From assembly GCA_011392765.1 (NCBI GenBank), contig WYCW01000002.1, positions 342,917-406,916 of the forward strand: DNA of 64,000 nucleotides. The letters are read 5' to 3'. Below are positions 51,600 through 59,924 of this stretch, one piece after another. This DNA is from Candidatus Thiosymbion ectosymbiont of Catanema sp. Cochon2018 (GTDB lineage: Bacteria > Pseudomonadota > Gammaproteobacteria > Chromatiales > Chromatiaceae). The position numbers and the translations under genes are program-made. The first letter of the stretch is position 1. Each line of letters starts with the position of its first letter. The notes under the pieces were generated by a model. That model was not told where the DNA came from and made no database searches. It saw nothing but the letters and a program-made list of their open reading frames with translations.

Positions 51600-51700
51600 T
51601 AACCCTATGGAAAACTACGAATCACGCGAATCGACGCGAATGTTCCGTAGGCGCGAAATCTGATTCGTGCAGATTCGTGTGATTCATAGTTTCCTCTTGG
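51600..51700. repeat. Palindrome of ACTACGAATCACGCGAAT words
   Basis: Resembles the centre of the 153-bp MITE (GAAAACTACGAATCACGCG) but lacks its CAATGCC ends. Confidence 0.7.
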
Positions 51701-51711
51701 CTTTCCCTTAG

Positions 51712-51851
51712 AGGCTGTCTAAAAACTAACACATTGATTTTAGATCGGTAGGCTGGGTTGAGGAACGAAACCCAGCTTTGGGTATTGCTGGGTTTTGGCC
51801 GTCCCTGGCCGCAACCCAGCCTACGGCCTACGGTCCTTTTTTAGACAGTCT
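51712..51851 (+). mobile_element. MITE, CTTAG family, copy 2
   Basis: 140 bp, AGGCTGTCTAAAAACTAAC to TTTTTTAGACAGTCT, flanked by CTTAG at 51707-51711 and 51852-51856. Lies between pilN and pilO. Confidence 0.87.
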
Positions 51852-51984
51852 CTTAGAACGGCCACAGCGTCGTGAGGGGTGTCGAAATTCACGACGATAT
51901 ACTCGATACCCGTCGTGTTTGCAATCCGGCTCATAAAGCAGGGCATCGGGTTCCCGTCCGCCAATTCGGATTGACCAATCGGAC

Positions 51985-52160
51985 ATGGCTCTAACCATCA
52001 AGGTCAACGGGCTTACCCTGTGCCACAAAGGCAGCGGCGGCATTTCCTCCGCGACTCTGCCGGATGTCTGCAACACACCCGTACCCGGTGGGCCGCCAGC
52101 GCCGGTCCCCTATCCCAACGTCACCCACTCCAAGGACCTGCGCAAAGGCACCAAGGTCAG
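51985..52160 (+). pseudogene. PAAR-like (DUF4150) N-terminal fragment
   Basis: MALTIKVNGLTLCHKGSGGI and SSATLPDVCNTPVPGGPPAP then YPNVTHSKDLRKGTK are the DUF4150 N-terminus of type VI secretion spike proteins. After about residue 58 the frame enters the antisense of pilN. A stray fragment, presumably carried in by rearrangement. Confidence 0.7.
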
Positions 52161-52162
52161 GT

Positions 52163-52741
52163 TCAGGTCCCTACCCCGGTTGCCCCTGCCCCCTTGCCGG
52201 TCGGCGCAAGCTGTTCGAAACGCAGTCGAAAACGGCTCAGTCCCGTACCGGTTTCATCTTTGTGCTCGATGAGCATCAACACGGGCTTTCCGATCCACCG
52301 GGATGTCCCGATGTTGTGCATGAACGTGGAAATCCCGGCGTTGGAGCGAGCGTGTCCGTCCAGGACCACGGAGCGCCCGCTCTGGCTGATCCTGGTCAGA
52401 TGGACGTCGGTGGGAATCGCCAGTACCAATTCGCCGAAGAGATGGACCATCTCCGGGCGGCTCGTCCGGAGTCGATGGATCACCTGCATTCTCCCCAGCA
52501 AGCGCTGCTTGGTCTGTGCCAAGTCCCGGATCTCGTGGATCTGTTCATCGAGTTGGGCGATTTCGTTGCGCAGAAACCGGTTTCTGTTCTGCTGGCCGGA
52601 AATCAGTCCTTCCATGTGCAGATGCAATCCCCAACCGAGGAGCAAGGTCGCCGCCAGCCCAGCCGCCGTGACGGCAATCAGCTCACGCCGTCGGCGCCGG
52701 CTTGCGGCCTCACGCCACGGCAACAGGTTGAGGCTTATCAT
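52163..52741 (-). CDS. pilN: Pilus assembly protein PilN
   Basis: 192 residues: SLNLLPWREAASRRRRRELI, a membrane segment (VTAAGLAATLLLGWGLHLH), then a coiled coil and PTDVHLTRISQSGRSVVLDG. Starts directly beside a composite-repeat piece, leaving no canonical ribosome-binding site. The C-terminal residues GKGAGATGVGT run to the junction with foreign DNA and may be altered. Confidence 0.88.
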   Translation of the reverse strand: MISLNLLPWREAASRRRRRELIAVTAAGLAATLLLGWGLHLHMEGLISGQQNRNRFLRNEIAQLDEQIHEIRDLAQTKQRLLGRMQVIHRLRTSRPEMVHLFGELVLAIPTDVHLTRISQSGRSVVLDGHARSNAGISTFMHNIGTSRWIGKPVLMLIEHKDETGTGLSRFRLRFEQLAPTGKGAGATGVGT

Positions 52742-52938
52742 CTAACGAGGCTTCGCCTCAGACCGACGAGGCATGAATTCTCGCACGGAAACCGGAGAAC
52801 CACGAAAAGCACGAAAGGACACGAACCCTCATGCATGTGAATTCGTGTCCTTTCGTGTTTTTTGTGCCTTTCGTGGTTCCTGTTCCCCGCGTCCGCAAAA
52901 CTTGACCCATTTGTAAAGATGCGGGTTCGTCAAGGAAT
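52742..52938. repeat. Repeat stack between pilN and IS481
   Basis: In order: TAACGAGGCTTCGCCTCAGA (composite repeat end), a palindrome of ACCACGAAAGGACACGAA words (52795-52880), and AACTTGACCCATTTGTAAAG to CAAGGAATCC. Confidence 0.75.
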
Positions 52939-52939
52939 C

Positions 52940-53920
52940 CTAGTTGTCGGGTCCCGGATGATTACGCGGACTTTTTTTAAACAGCTGGGGCTGCTGTGCG
53001 TACCATTCTTGGAGTGTCTGAAGGGGCGTTTTGTGTTGCAGGTTTTTCTGCGGGATGTGGTAATTATACAGGTAGACGAAGCGTTTGAGAGTGGCCTGGA
53101 GGGAGGCGGCGGAGTCGAAGCGGTGGGTGCGCAGGACATCGGCGATGCGGCCGTTGAAGCGTTCGATCATGCCGTTGGTTTGTGGGGTTCTGGGCTTGGT
53201 CAGGCGATGCTCGATGTGGTGGTCGGCGCAGACCCGATCAAAGGCGTGGGTGCCGGTTGGCGGGCGCTCGCCGGTGGCGCAGAAGCGGTCGGTAAATTCC
53301 TTGCCGTTGTCGGTGAGCACCTTGCGGATGGTGAACGGGGCGTGGTCGATCAAGCGTTTGAAGAAGCCGCTCGCGGCGGTTGCTGACTTGTCCTTGAGGA
53401 TCTCCACGTAGACCCAGCGGGTGGCCCGATCGATGGCCGCAAACAGGTAGGTGCGCTGGTCTTCGTCCGGCATCTGCGGTAGGTACTTCACGTCCACGTG
53501 CACAAAGCCGGGGGCGTAGTCTTTGAAGCGTTTGTGTGGGGGTTTCTGCGCCCCCTCCTCCTGGGGCAGCAAGGCCGTGAGGTTAGAAACGCCGTGGCGG
53601 CGCAGACAGCGGTCCAAACCGGAGCGGGAAACGTCGGGGTGGATGAACTCGTGGGTCACCGCCAGCAGGTCATCCAGGGGCAGCAGCAGCGTCTTGCGCA
53701 GCTCCACGACCACGAGTTCCTGGGCCGGGGTGAGGGTGGTCTGCAAGCGATGGGGCGTATGGGAACCGTCGGCAACCCCGTCACGGCCCTTCCAGCGGCG
53801 GATGGTATCCTCACTCACGCCCAGCTCATCGGCCAGTTGCGGGACGGACTGGTTGGATGCCTGAATGTACTGACGGGTCTTGGGGGTCGTGGTCGCATTG
53901 GCGTGCAAGTGGATGTTCAT
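52940..53920 (-). CDS. IS481-family transposase
   Basis: 326 residues. N-terminal helix-turn-helix (SVPQLADELGVSEDTIRRWK), DDE catalytic residues in FVHVDVKYLP, KVLTDNGKEF and QTNGMIERFNGR. Intact. The TAG stop (52940-52942) lies in the target duplication, not in the element itself. Confidence 0.92.
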   Translation of the reverse strand: MNIHLHANATTTPKTRQYIQASNQSVPQLADELGVSEDTIRRWKGRDGVADGSHTPHRLQTTLTPAQELVVVELRKTLLLPLDDLLAVTHEFIHPDVSRSGLDRCLRRHGVSNLTALLPQEEGAQKPPHKRFKDYAPGFVHVDVKYLPQMPDEDQRTYLFAAIDRATRWVYVEILKDKSATAASGFFKRLIDHAPFTIRKVLTDNGKEFTDRFCATGERPPTGTHAFDRVCADHHIEHRLTKPRTPQTNGMIERFNGRIADVLRTHRFDSAASLQATLKRFVYLYNYHIPQKNLQHKTPLQTLQEWYAQQPQLFKKSPRNHPGPDN

Positions 53921-54024
53921 GGCGCGTTCTCCGCTATCGACAGGGCTACAAGCCGCTCCATAACCTCTCGGGCACGCAACAATGAACCAATTTTAGATCC
54001 TATGCAATCATCCGGGACCCCACA
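52945..54024 (-). mobile_element. IS481-family insertion sequence
   Basis: 1080 bp with ends TGTCGGGTCCCGGATGATT and the complement of TGTGGGGTCCCGGATGATT. The flanking 6-bp duplication is CCTAGT (52939-52944, 54025-54030), fitting the NCTAGN target known for IS481. It separates pilM from pilN. Confidence 0.9.
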
Positions 54025-54025
54025 C

Positions 54026-55093
54026 CTAGTCGAATCCCCGCAAGGCCAGGCCAAGCGCTATCGGCATTGCCGGCGCATCCCTCTGCAGTGTCGATGACCT
54101 GACCCTGGACGCCAGGGACATGTGGGTAAAGGGGTCGGCTACGACGGTTGCGGTGCCGAGGCGCTCCTCCACCAGTTGGTCAAGGCCGCGGATACCGGCC
54201 ATCCCCCCGACCAGGATGATCCGGTCTACCCGGTTGGAGGTATCGGCAGAGTAGAAGAATTGGAGGGCGCGGCCGATCTGCTGTGCCAGCGCCTCCTTGA
54301 AGGGCTCCAGAATTTCGCTGGTATAGCTGTCCGGTAGGCCGCCCTCGATTACCCGTCGCAGCGCCTCGGCGCGGTCCATGTGGTAACGCCGCTGGACCTC
54401 CTCGATGAGCTGGAGACTGCCGAAACGCTGTTCTCGGGTGTAAACTGTATGGTTGGCGTGAAGCACGTGCAGGGTTGCGGTAGTGGCGCCGATGTCGGCG
54501 ATGGCCAGGACCCCTTGCTCCTCGCCTGCGCCGAGCAGCAGCCGGGAGGCGGATTCCATGGTGTAGGCCTCGACATCGATGACGGCGGCGGTCAAACCAC
54601 CGATCTCGAGGGCGGCAACCCGGTCATCCACGTTTTCCCGGTGCGATGCGACGAGTAACACGTCGACCAGGTGACTACCCGAGGCGGAGGGACCGAGGAC
54701 ATCGAAATCCAGGTTGACTTCCTCGATGGGATAAGGGATGTATTGATCCGACTCGAGCCGGATCTGCGCCTGGATTTCCGCGTCGCTCAGGGTGGCCGCC
54801 ATGGCAATGACCTTGGTGATGACTGCCGATCCGGGCACGGCGGTGGCCGCACGCTTTGTCTTGGTCCCGGAACGTGTGACCGCCCTCTTGATGGTTTCAC
54901 CGACGGCTTGTACGTTCGCTATTTTCTTCTCTACCACCGCACCTGGGGGGAGAGGTTCGAGCGCATAGTTTTCCACCCGAATCCCGGCGCCTGGGGCCTG
55001 AGACAGTTCGACGAGCTTAATGGCCGTAGAGCCGATGTCCAGTCCCAACAGGGCAGGCTGCCTGCGACCGAAAGTGAAGGTTTTCAGGGGCAT
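54026..55093 (-). CDS. pilM: Pilus assembly ATPase-like protein PilM
   Basis: 355 residues from MPLKTFTFGRRQPALLGLDI; a longer frame upstream crosses the divergent gene and is rejected. Actin-like fold: GLDIGSTAIKLVEL, YIPYPIEEVNLDFDVLG, IADIGATTATLHVLH, IILVGGMAGIRGLDQLVEER. Binds the cytosolic tail of PilN. Its stop codon lies in the IS481 target duplication. Confidence 0.93.
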   Translation of the reverse strand: MPLKTFTFGRRQPALLGLDIGSTAIKLVELSQAPGAGIRVENYALEPLPPGAVVEKKIANVQAVGETIKRAVTRSGTKTKRAATAVPGSAVITKVIAMAATLSDAEIQAQIRLESDQYIPYPIEEVNLDFDVLGPSASGSHLVDVLLVASHRENVDDRVAALEIGGLTAAVIDVEAYTMESASRLLLGAGEEQGVLAIADIGATTATLHVLHANHTVYTREQRFGSLQLIEEVQRRYHMDRAEALRRVIEGGLPDSYTSEILEPFKEALAQQIGRALQFFYSADTSNRVDRIILVGGMAGIRGLDQLVEERLGTATVVADPFTHMSLASRVRSSTLQRDAPAMPIALGLALRGFD

Positions 55094-55096
55094 CCG

Positions 55097-55705
55097 ATGA
55101 GTGGGCGTAATCGACCCCATGCACATCGCCAAAGGTTGGCCTACGAGGCCGCTCGGATCATGACGGAGCAGGGTGTGCATGAGTTTGATCGGGCGCGGCG
55201 TAAGGCGGCCGCACGGGCCGGTATCGGCGACCGGCGCCTGTGGCCCAAGAACGAGGAGATCCAGGAGGCGCTGTTGCAGCAGCAGCGTTTGTTTCAGGGC
55301 GCAAGACGGGAGCATGAGATCGAGAGCCTGCGCTGGCAGGCCCTGGCGGCCATGGAGACCTTCGCCGATTTTGCGCCCAGGCTGGTGGGCCCCGTGCTTT
55401 CCGGAAGTGCAGACCCTACTCAGAGCGTGCGCCTGCATCTGTTTACCGATAATCCGGAGGAGGTGGTGTTTGCGTTGCTCGATCAGGGCATTCCCTGGCA
55501 GGAGCGCGAGGAGGTTTTTCGTTACGGGGGCGGTGAGCGCCGTACCCACCCGCTATTTGCCTTCCTCGCCGGAGACACGGCCTTCGAGCTGGTTGTACTG
55601 CCGCTACGGGTGCAGCGCAATCCGCCGCTGGATACGGTCAGCGACCGGCCGCAGCGGGGAGCTGGGGCTGCCGAAGTCGCACGTTTATTGGGTGATCCGT
55701 CCTAA
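55097..55705 (+). CDS. Conserved hypothetical protein divergent from pilM
   Basis: 202 residues. HRQRLAYEAARIMTEQGVHE and LRWQALAAMETFADFAPRLV then VGPVLSGSADPTQSVRLHLF and VVFALLDQGIPW. The middle part looks like a nucleotidyltransferase-related fold that occurs in many gammaproteobacteria, function unknown. The start is 3 bp from the pilM start on the other strand, so promoters must lie within the coding regions. Confidence 0.6.
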   Translation: MSGRNRPHAHRQRLAYEAARIMTEQGVHEFDRARRKAAARAGIGDRRLWPKNEEIQEALLQQQRLFQGARREHEIESLRWQALAAMETFADFAPRLVGPVLSGSADPTQSVRLHLFTDNPEEVVFALLDQGIPWQEREEVFRYGGGERRTHPLFAFLAGDTAFELVVLPLRVQRNPPLDTVSDRPQRGAGAAEVARLLGDPS

Positions 55706-55724
55706 TTCTCAGCAGGACCCGTAG

Positions 55725-55792
55725 GGCTGTGCCCACCAACGCTCTGCCTCCCCGATCGCTGTGCTTCCCCGGTGGGCACAGCCCACCCTACC
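55725..55792. repeat. Inverted repeat GGGCTGTGCCCACC
   Basis: GGGCTGTGCCCACC and GGTGGGCACAGCCC; could act as a terminator hairpin for 55097-55705. Related to 37811-37854. Confidence 0.6.
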
Positions 55793-55834
55793 CTTCCTCG
55801 CTACGCCCGGCGGCACATGAAAGCTGCAATTGAA

Positions 55835-55933
55835 GGGCACCTTGAAAAATAGGTATTTTCACCAATCAAGCGACTCTAAACCATTGATTGTTGGGGTGTG
55901 CCGTAGACGAAAATCGCATTTTTCAAAGTGCCC
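55835..55933. repeat. GGGCACCTTGAAAAA-ended repeat, copy 1
   Basis: 99 bp, ends GGGCACCTTGAAAAA and TTTTTCAAAGTGCCC. Second copy, with a decayed right end, at 59803-59899. Shared core CAAGCGACTCTAAACCATTG. Confidence 0.75.
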
Positions 55934-55977
55934 TGAACTGCCGACAGCCCCGTGTGCGGTGTTTCCCTTTGGTACTC

Positions 55978-56178
55978 TCAGCGCCCGTATTTGCGACGGA
56001 ATTTGTCGACGCGCCCGGCAGTATCCACGATCTTTTGCTTGCCGGTGTAGAAGGGGTGGCAAGCGGAACAGACCTCGATGTGAAGGTCCTTTCTAAGGGT
56101 GGAACGAGTAGCGAACGTGTTGCCGCAGCTGCACACGACCTTGATATCGCCATACTTCGGGTGAATTTCCGCTTTCAT
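55978..56178 (-). CDS. rpmE: 50S ribosomal protein L31 (zinc form)
   Basis: 66 residues from [20 protein letters not shown], with [24 protein letters not shown] and VDKFRRKYG, the C-plus (zinc-binding) L31 type. AGAAGGGCCACC precedes the ATG. A longer frame upstream is not credible. Confidence 0.96.
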   Translation of the reverse strand: MKAEIHPKYGDIKVVCSCGNTFATRSTLRKDLHIEVCSACHPFYTGKQKIVDTAGRVDKFRRKYGR

Positions 56179-56267
56179 GGTGGCCCTTCTCACCCCACTT
56201 TGATCTAATTCATTATAGTAAATCGAATAATATACCATTCTCGGCACCCAACTGCAATTTCCAACCG

Positions 56268-57040
56268 CCTCTAACGAGGCTTCGCCTCGGACCGACGAGG
56301 CGTGCCCAACCGCACCGAAGAACCACGGAGGCAGAACTATTTTTGTGCAGCACACAAACTTGACTCATTTGTAAAGATGCAGGTCTCTCAAGGAATCCTA
56401 GCCCGTAATGGGCTGGGTTACGGCCAGGGACGGCGAAACCCGGCACACGGTATTGCGGATCGGAAAAGCTGGGTTTCGTTCCTCAACCCAGCCTACAACA
56501 CAGATAATTTGTTAATTGAGAACGCCCCCTAGCCAGGTAAGGGCGCGTATAAACCTTCCCAAAACATACTCTTCTAGGGTGGGCAAAGCCATCAGGGGCG
56601 GTGGCAGCTGCCGTGGACTACATGGACCAGGTGGACAGGGCGGGCGCGTATAAATTTCTTTTCGATCCGCTTGAGGTTGCTACCAACTTCCAAGCGCCGG
56701 CGCGGAGCGCAGTAGCGCGTAGGTTGGGCAAACCGGGATCAAGGACCGGCTATCCGGCGTGCCCAACGCCATCAGCCTTTGTGTCGGGCACGGCGCACCG
56801 TCCAAAGTGCGGTTCGCTGCGCTCGGCGGTGGTGCAGTCCGGAAAGGACAAGACAACACACGCTCACCGCATCCTGCAGGCTTTGCCCCCAACCTACAAG
56901 ATCATGTTTTCGGAGGGGTTTATGCGCGCTCGCCCTGACCAGGTGGACCCCGTGGACCGAGGGGCGCTGTGTGCTCCCCGGTCCATGCAGTCCATACCGT
57001 CCATGTCGTCTATTGGGCTACCTTCCGTACTCCGCTCGTC
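56268..57040. repeat. Gene-free repeat stack
   Basis: 56268-56402 composite-repeat pieces (CGAGGCTTCGCCTCGGACCG, AACTTGACTCATTTGTAAAG); 56403-56500 a GGGTTACGGCCAGGGACGG/GCTGGGTTTCG segment related to CTTAG MITEs; 56508-56532 TTGAGAACGCCCCCTAG; 56640-56830 the CGCCGGCGCGG dispersed repeat; then words such as CAGGTGGACCCCGTGGACC. No gene recognised. Confidence 0.6.
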
Positions 57041-57042
57041 CA

Positions 57043-57855
57043 CTAGGCTTTCTCGCTATCCTGTGCTCCTTTGACGAACTTTCGGAATTGGGGGTCGCGC
57101 TTTTCCTTGAACGCCGCAACGCCCTCTTTCGACTCATCGGTGTCGTAGTACAGGCCGACGGCCTGCAAACCCAATGCCGAGATGCCGCGCTGGTGTTCGG
57201 TATCCGCATTGAACGCCCGTTTGGCGATCGCCAATGCGGTGGGACTGCGTTTCATGAGTTCGTCGCACCAGCTCCGTACTTCCTGATCCAGCAGTTCATG
57301 CTCGACCACGCGGTTGACGAGTCCCATTTGAAACGCCTCTGCGGCCGTATAACGCCGGCACAGATACCACATCTCGCGGGCCCGCTTTTCCCCGACGGTG
57401 CGCGCCAGGAAGGCACAGCCGAAGCCGGGGTCCACGGAACCCATCTTCGGGCCGACCTGCCCGAAGACTGCCTTTTCGGACGCGATCGTGAGATCGCACA
57501 AGAGCGAGAGCACATTGCCGCCGCCGATCGAATAGCCCTGCACCCGCGCGATGACGGGTTTCGGAATATCGCGGATGACACTCTGCAGCGCCTCGAGCGG
57601 CAGACCGATGGTCCCTCGACCGTCATAGGCGCCTTCGTGCGACGACAGATCCCCACCGGTACAAAACGCCTTATCGCCGGCCCCGGTCAGGACCACGACC
57701 CCGATCTTGCGGTCCCAGCCCGCGCGATTGAAGGCATCGATCAGCTCCTCACAGGTGATGCCCCGAAACGAGTTGAACGTATCGGGTCGGTTGATTGTGA
57801 TTCTGGCGACACCCTGATCGACCTCATAGAGAATATCTTGATAGGCCATCTTCAT
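57043..57855 (-). CDS. badI: 2-ketocyclohexanecarboxyl-CoA hydrolase (BadI-like)
   Basis: 270 residues, crotonase superfamily. YQDILYEVDQGVARITINRP, GAGDKAFCTGGDLSSHEGAY, GRGTIGLPLEALQSVIRDIP, GYSIGGGNVLSLLCDLTIAS, KMGSVDPGFGCAFLAR and YYDTDESKEGVAAFKEKRDP are all typical of BadI and its MenB relatives. BadI opens the ring in anaerobic benzoate/cyclohexanecarboxylate degradation. No other bad gene is near, so a MenB-like role is not excluded, although MenB genes usually sit with other men genes. Confidence 0.8.
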   Translation of the reverse strand: MKMAYQDILYEVDQGVARITINRPDTFNSFRGITCEELIDAFNRAGWDRKIGVVVLTGAGDKAFCTGGDLSSHEGAYDGRGTIGLPLEALQSVIRDIPKPVIARVQGYSIGGGNVLSLLCDLTIASEKAVFGQVGPKMGSVDPGFGCAFLARTVGEKRAREMWYLCRRYTAAEAFQMGLVNRVVEHELLDQEVRSWCDELMKRSPTALAIAKRAFNADTEHQRGISALGLQAVGLYYDTDESKEGVAAFKEKRDPQFRKFVKGAQDSEKA

Positions 57856-57911
57856 ATGCCTCCCGTTGTAAAGTTGTCAGTTCCGGGGCGTGTCGACATT
57901 CAGATCCAAGC

Positions 57912-58064
57912 CAATGCCATTAAGTTAATCGCTGGTTGCTTACCGGTGCGGAAGAGAAAACTACGAATCACGCGAATCGGCGCGAATCCGATTCGCGGGG
58001 ATTCGCGTGATTCGTAGTTTTTCCTCTGGTTTGCCGACTGGCAACGCTTAACTTAATGACATTG
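57912..58064 (+). mobile_element. 153-bp MITE, copy B
   Basis: Same ends as copy A (CAATGCCATTAAGTTA; right end TTAACTTAATGACATTG), flanked by the 10-bp duplication AGATCCAAGC (57902-57911, 58065-58074). Intergenic between badI-like and UbiB-family genes. Confidence 0.92.
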
Positions 58065-58141
58065 AGATCCAAGCGGCTGATTTCAGAGGTGGATAAATTC
58101 GGGCCACATTTCGACATATTCCACCTTTTGCCCGACTGGTG

Positions 58142-59635
58142 TTACGGCTCTGCCGGGTCGCGGATCAAGGCCATGAGCCCACTCTGCCAATGGTGGGCTA
58201 AAAACCTGGCAACGGCGGTCGGTCCCCCCCAGTAGAGGGAGAACAACAGGTCCAGATTCGAGAGGTGAGTGCCGAAATGTCGAGAAGTGGGTGGAGCGAG
58301 CGTACGTGCCGTCAGCTCGCATAGGAACTGCCGGATGGCCGAAGCGGGTAATACGCGGCCGATGGAGCTGGTACCGGAAATGTCCGCGACGACGCCTTCG
58401 ATGGTCAGGACGCTCTTGCGGTACAGCAGCAGTTCGCGGCTGAACTGTACACCGGCCGACAGCGAAGCGTTGTCCAACAACGACTGCGACCAACGAAAGC
58501 CGGGAAGCTCGCCCGCGTAGAGTTTGCCGAGTGCCTTGTCGACAACCGTGCGTAACGCCGATTCGTTGGGCGGCGTTTGTGCCAAGGCAGCGATCTCACG
58601 TGCGATTCGCTTTGGATCCAAGGTCAAGGCACCCAGCAGAAGCTGTACCATGTGAATGCGCTCGACCTTGTCCAAATAACCGGTAAGGCTCCAGTCCAGA
58701 ATGGCAAGTCGCTCATCCTCGGTGAAAAAGAGATTGCCGGCATGGGGATCGGCATGGAAGATGGCCGTTTCAAGCGGTGTCCATACGGGTTGCGCGATCA
58801 ACGCCTCGACCACCGTATTCGCCAGCCATCGGCGTTGGCGCTCCGAAAGGGCGTCCATATCGGTCACTTTCCTGCCGTACACGCGCTCCATGGCGGTGAT
58901 GCGCGACGTGCAAAACGGGAACAAGGAGGGAATCCGGACCCTCTTCGCATCTTTATAAAATTCAGCGGCCTCCGCCAGGTGGCGCTGTTCACGGTCGAGC
59001 CGGATTTCCTGTGCGAGCAGCTCCCGGATGGCCGCCAGTGACTCGGCGTAGTTCAGTGGTGGGATCTTGTAGTATTCACAACGTTCGTCGATGAACCGGC
59101 CGAGCTTCGACCAGATCGCCAATTCTTCCTCCAGAAGTTCCTCGATCCCCGGCTTGAGGACCTTGAGCACACCATTGTCCGCCGGGCCAGAGAGTTCCCC
59201 GGAAGTCAACGCAAAAGGCACGACTACGGAAACGCTGGCCTCGGCCAACGCCGTCGCGTCAAGCCGCAGAGCGCCCTCCGGGATATCCCGCAGCTCACTG
59301 CGGATAACTTGTTTGACGGCCTCTGCGCAAGCCGTTCCGGGCATGGTTTCCAGTGCTTGCAGGCGGTTGCGCAGCTCCCGGTCGAGCCGCCGGTTGCGGG
59401 CAACTAGCTGCCCGAGCTTGTGCAAAGTCGGACAGTGGAACAGGAGTGATGTCAGCCGTTGCGCGACGCCGACATCACTGGGAAGGGCCTGCTGTTCGGC
59501 GAGGATGGCGGCCAGCCGGGGGGCGGAGAGGTGTTGCAGGAAAAAGGCAACGGCATCTGCCACTAAAGGCCGGTAGGCGGCATAGATTTCCGGCACCAGC
59601 GGGGTAATGTCGACGCCCCAGGTGTCTTGCGGCAT
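58142..59635 (-). CDS. ABC1/UbiB-family atypical kinase
   Basis: 497 residues from MPQDTWGVDITPLVPE (the longer frame upstream lies in a repeat). Helical N-terminal third, then VSVVVPFALT, GVLKVLKPGIEELLEEELAI, IFHADPHAGNLFFTEDERLA and ILDWSLTGYLD, the catalytic and metal-binding HxDPHxGN and D-W motifs of the ABC1 family. Not clustered with ubiquinone genes. Role unknown; the lipid-kinase-like subgroup is possible. Confidence 0.82.
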   Translation of the reverse strand: MPQDTWGVDITPLVPEIYAAYRPLVADAVAFFLQHLSAPRLAAILAEQQALPSDVGVAQRLTSLLFHCPTLHKLGQLVARNRRLDRELRNRLQALETMPGTACAEAVKQVIRSELRDIPEGALRLDATALAEASVSVVVPFALTSGELSGPADNGVLKVLKPGIEELLEEELAIWSKLGRFIDERCEYYKIPPLNYAESLAAIRELLAQEIRLDREQRHLAEAAEFYKDAKRVRIPSLFPFCTSRITAMERVYGRKVTDMDALSERQRRWLANTVVEALIAQPVWTPLETAIFHADPHAGNLFFTEDERLAILDWSLTGYLDKVERIHMVQLLLGALTLDPKRIAREIAALAQTPPNESALRTVVDKALGKLYAGELPGFRWSQSLLDNASLSAGVQFSRELLLYRKSVLTIEGVVADISGTSSIGRVLPASAIRQFLCELTARTLAPPTSRHFGTHLSNLDLLFSLYWGGPTAVARFLAHHWQSGLMALIRDPAEP

Positions 59636-59659
59636 TGAATCTGCTTTGCTCAAGGGAAT

Positions 59660-59899
59660 TCTTTGTTGCCGCAAATGAACGCGAATGAACACAAATCGGT
59701 CGAGATCGGTCCACCGTCATCGATGGTTCTGCAGCCCATTGCGTTCATTTGCGTTGATTTGCGGATAACCCTGCCGTGAAGAGCCTGCTCGCCCGATGTT
59801 ATGGGCACCTTGAGAAATAGGCGTTTTCACCAATTAAGCGACTCTAAGCCATTGATTATTCATGCGTACCGTTGACGGAAATCGTATTTTTCAAATCAG
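59660..59899. repeat. Repeats between UbiB-family and phaC genes
   Basis: 59667-59766 palindrome of CCGCAAATGAACGCGAATG words; 59803-59899 second copy of the GGGCACCTTGA repeat. Confidence 0.7.
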
Positions 59900-59924
59900 T
59901 AGTGGAGAGTATCCGTACCAGCCT

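Noticed and set aside
55097..55099. Starts of the pilM frame (55549) and of the divergent gene (54671) far inside each other
   Set aside because: Conserved N-termini begin at 55093 and 55097 respectively; the longer frames are chance extensions on opposite strands.
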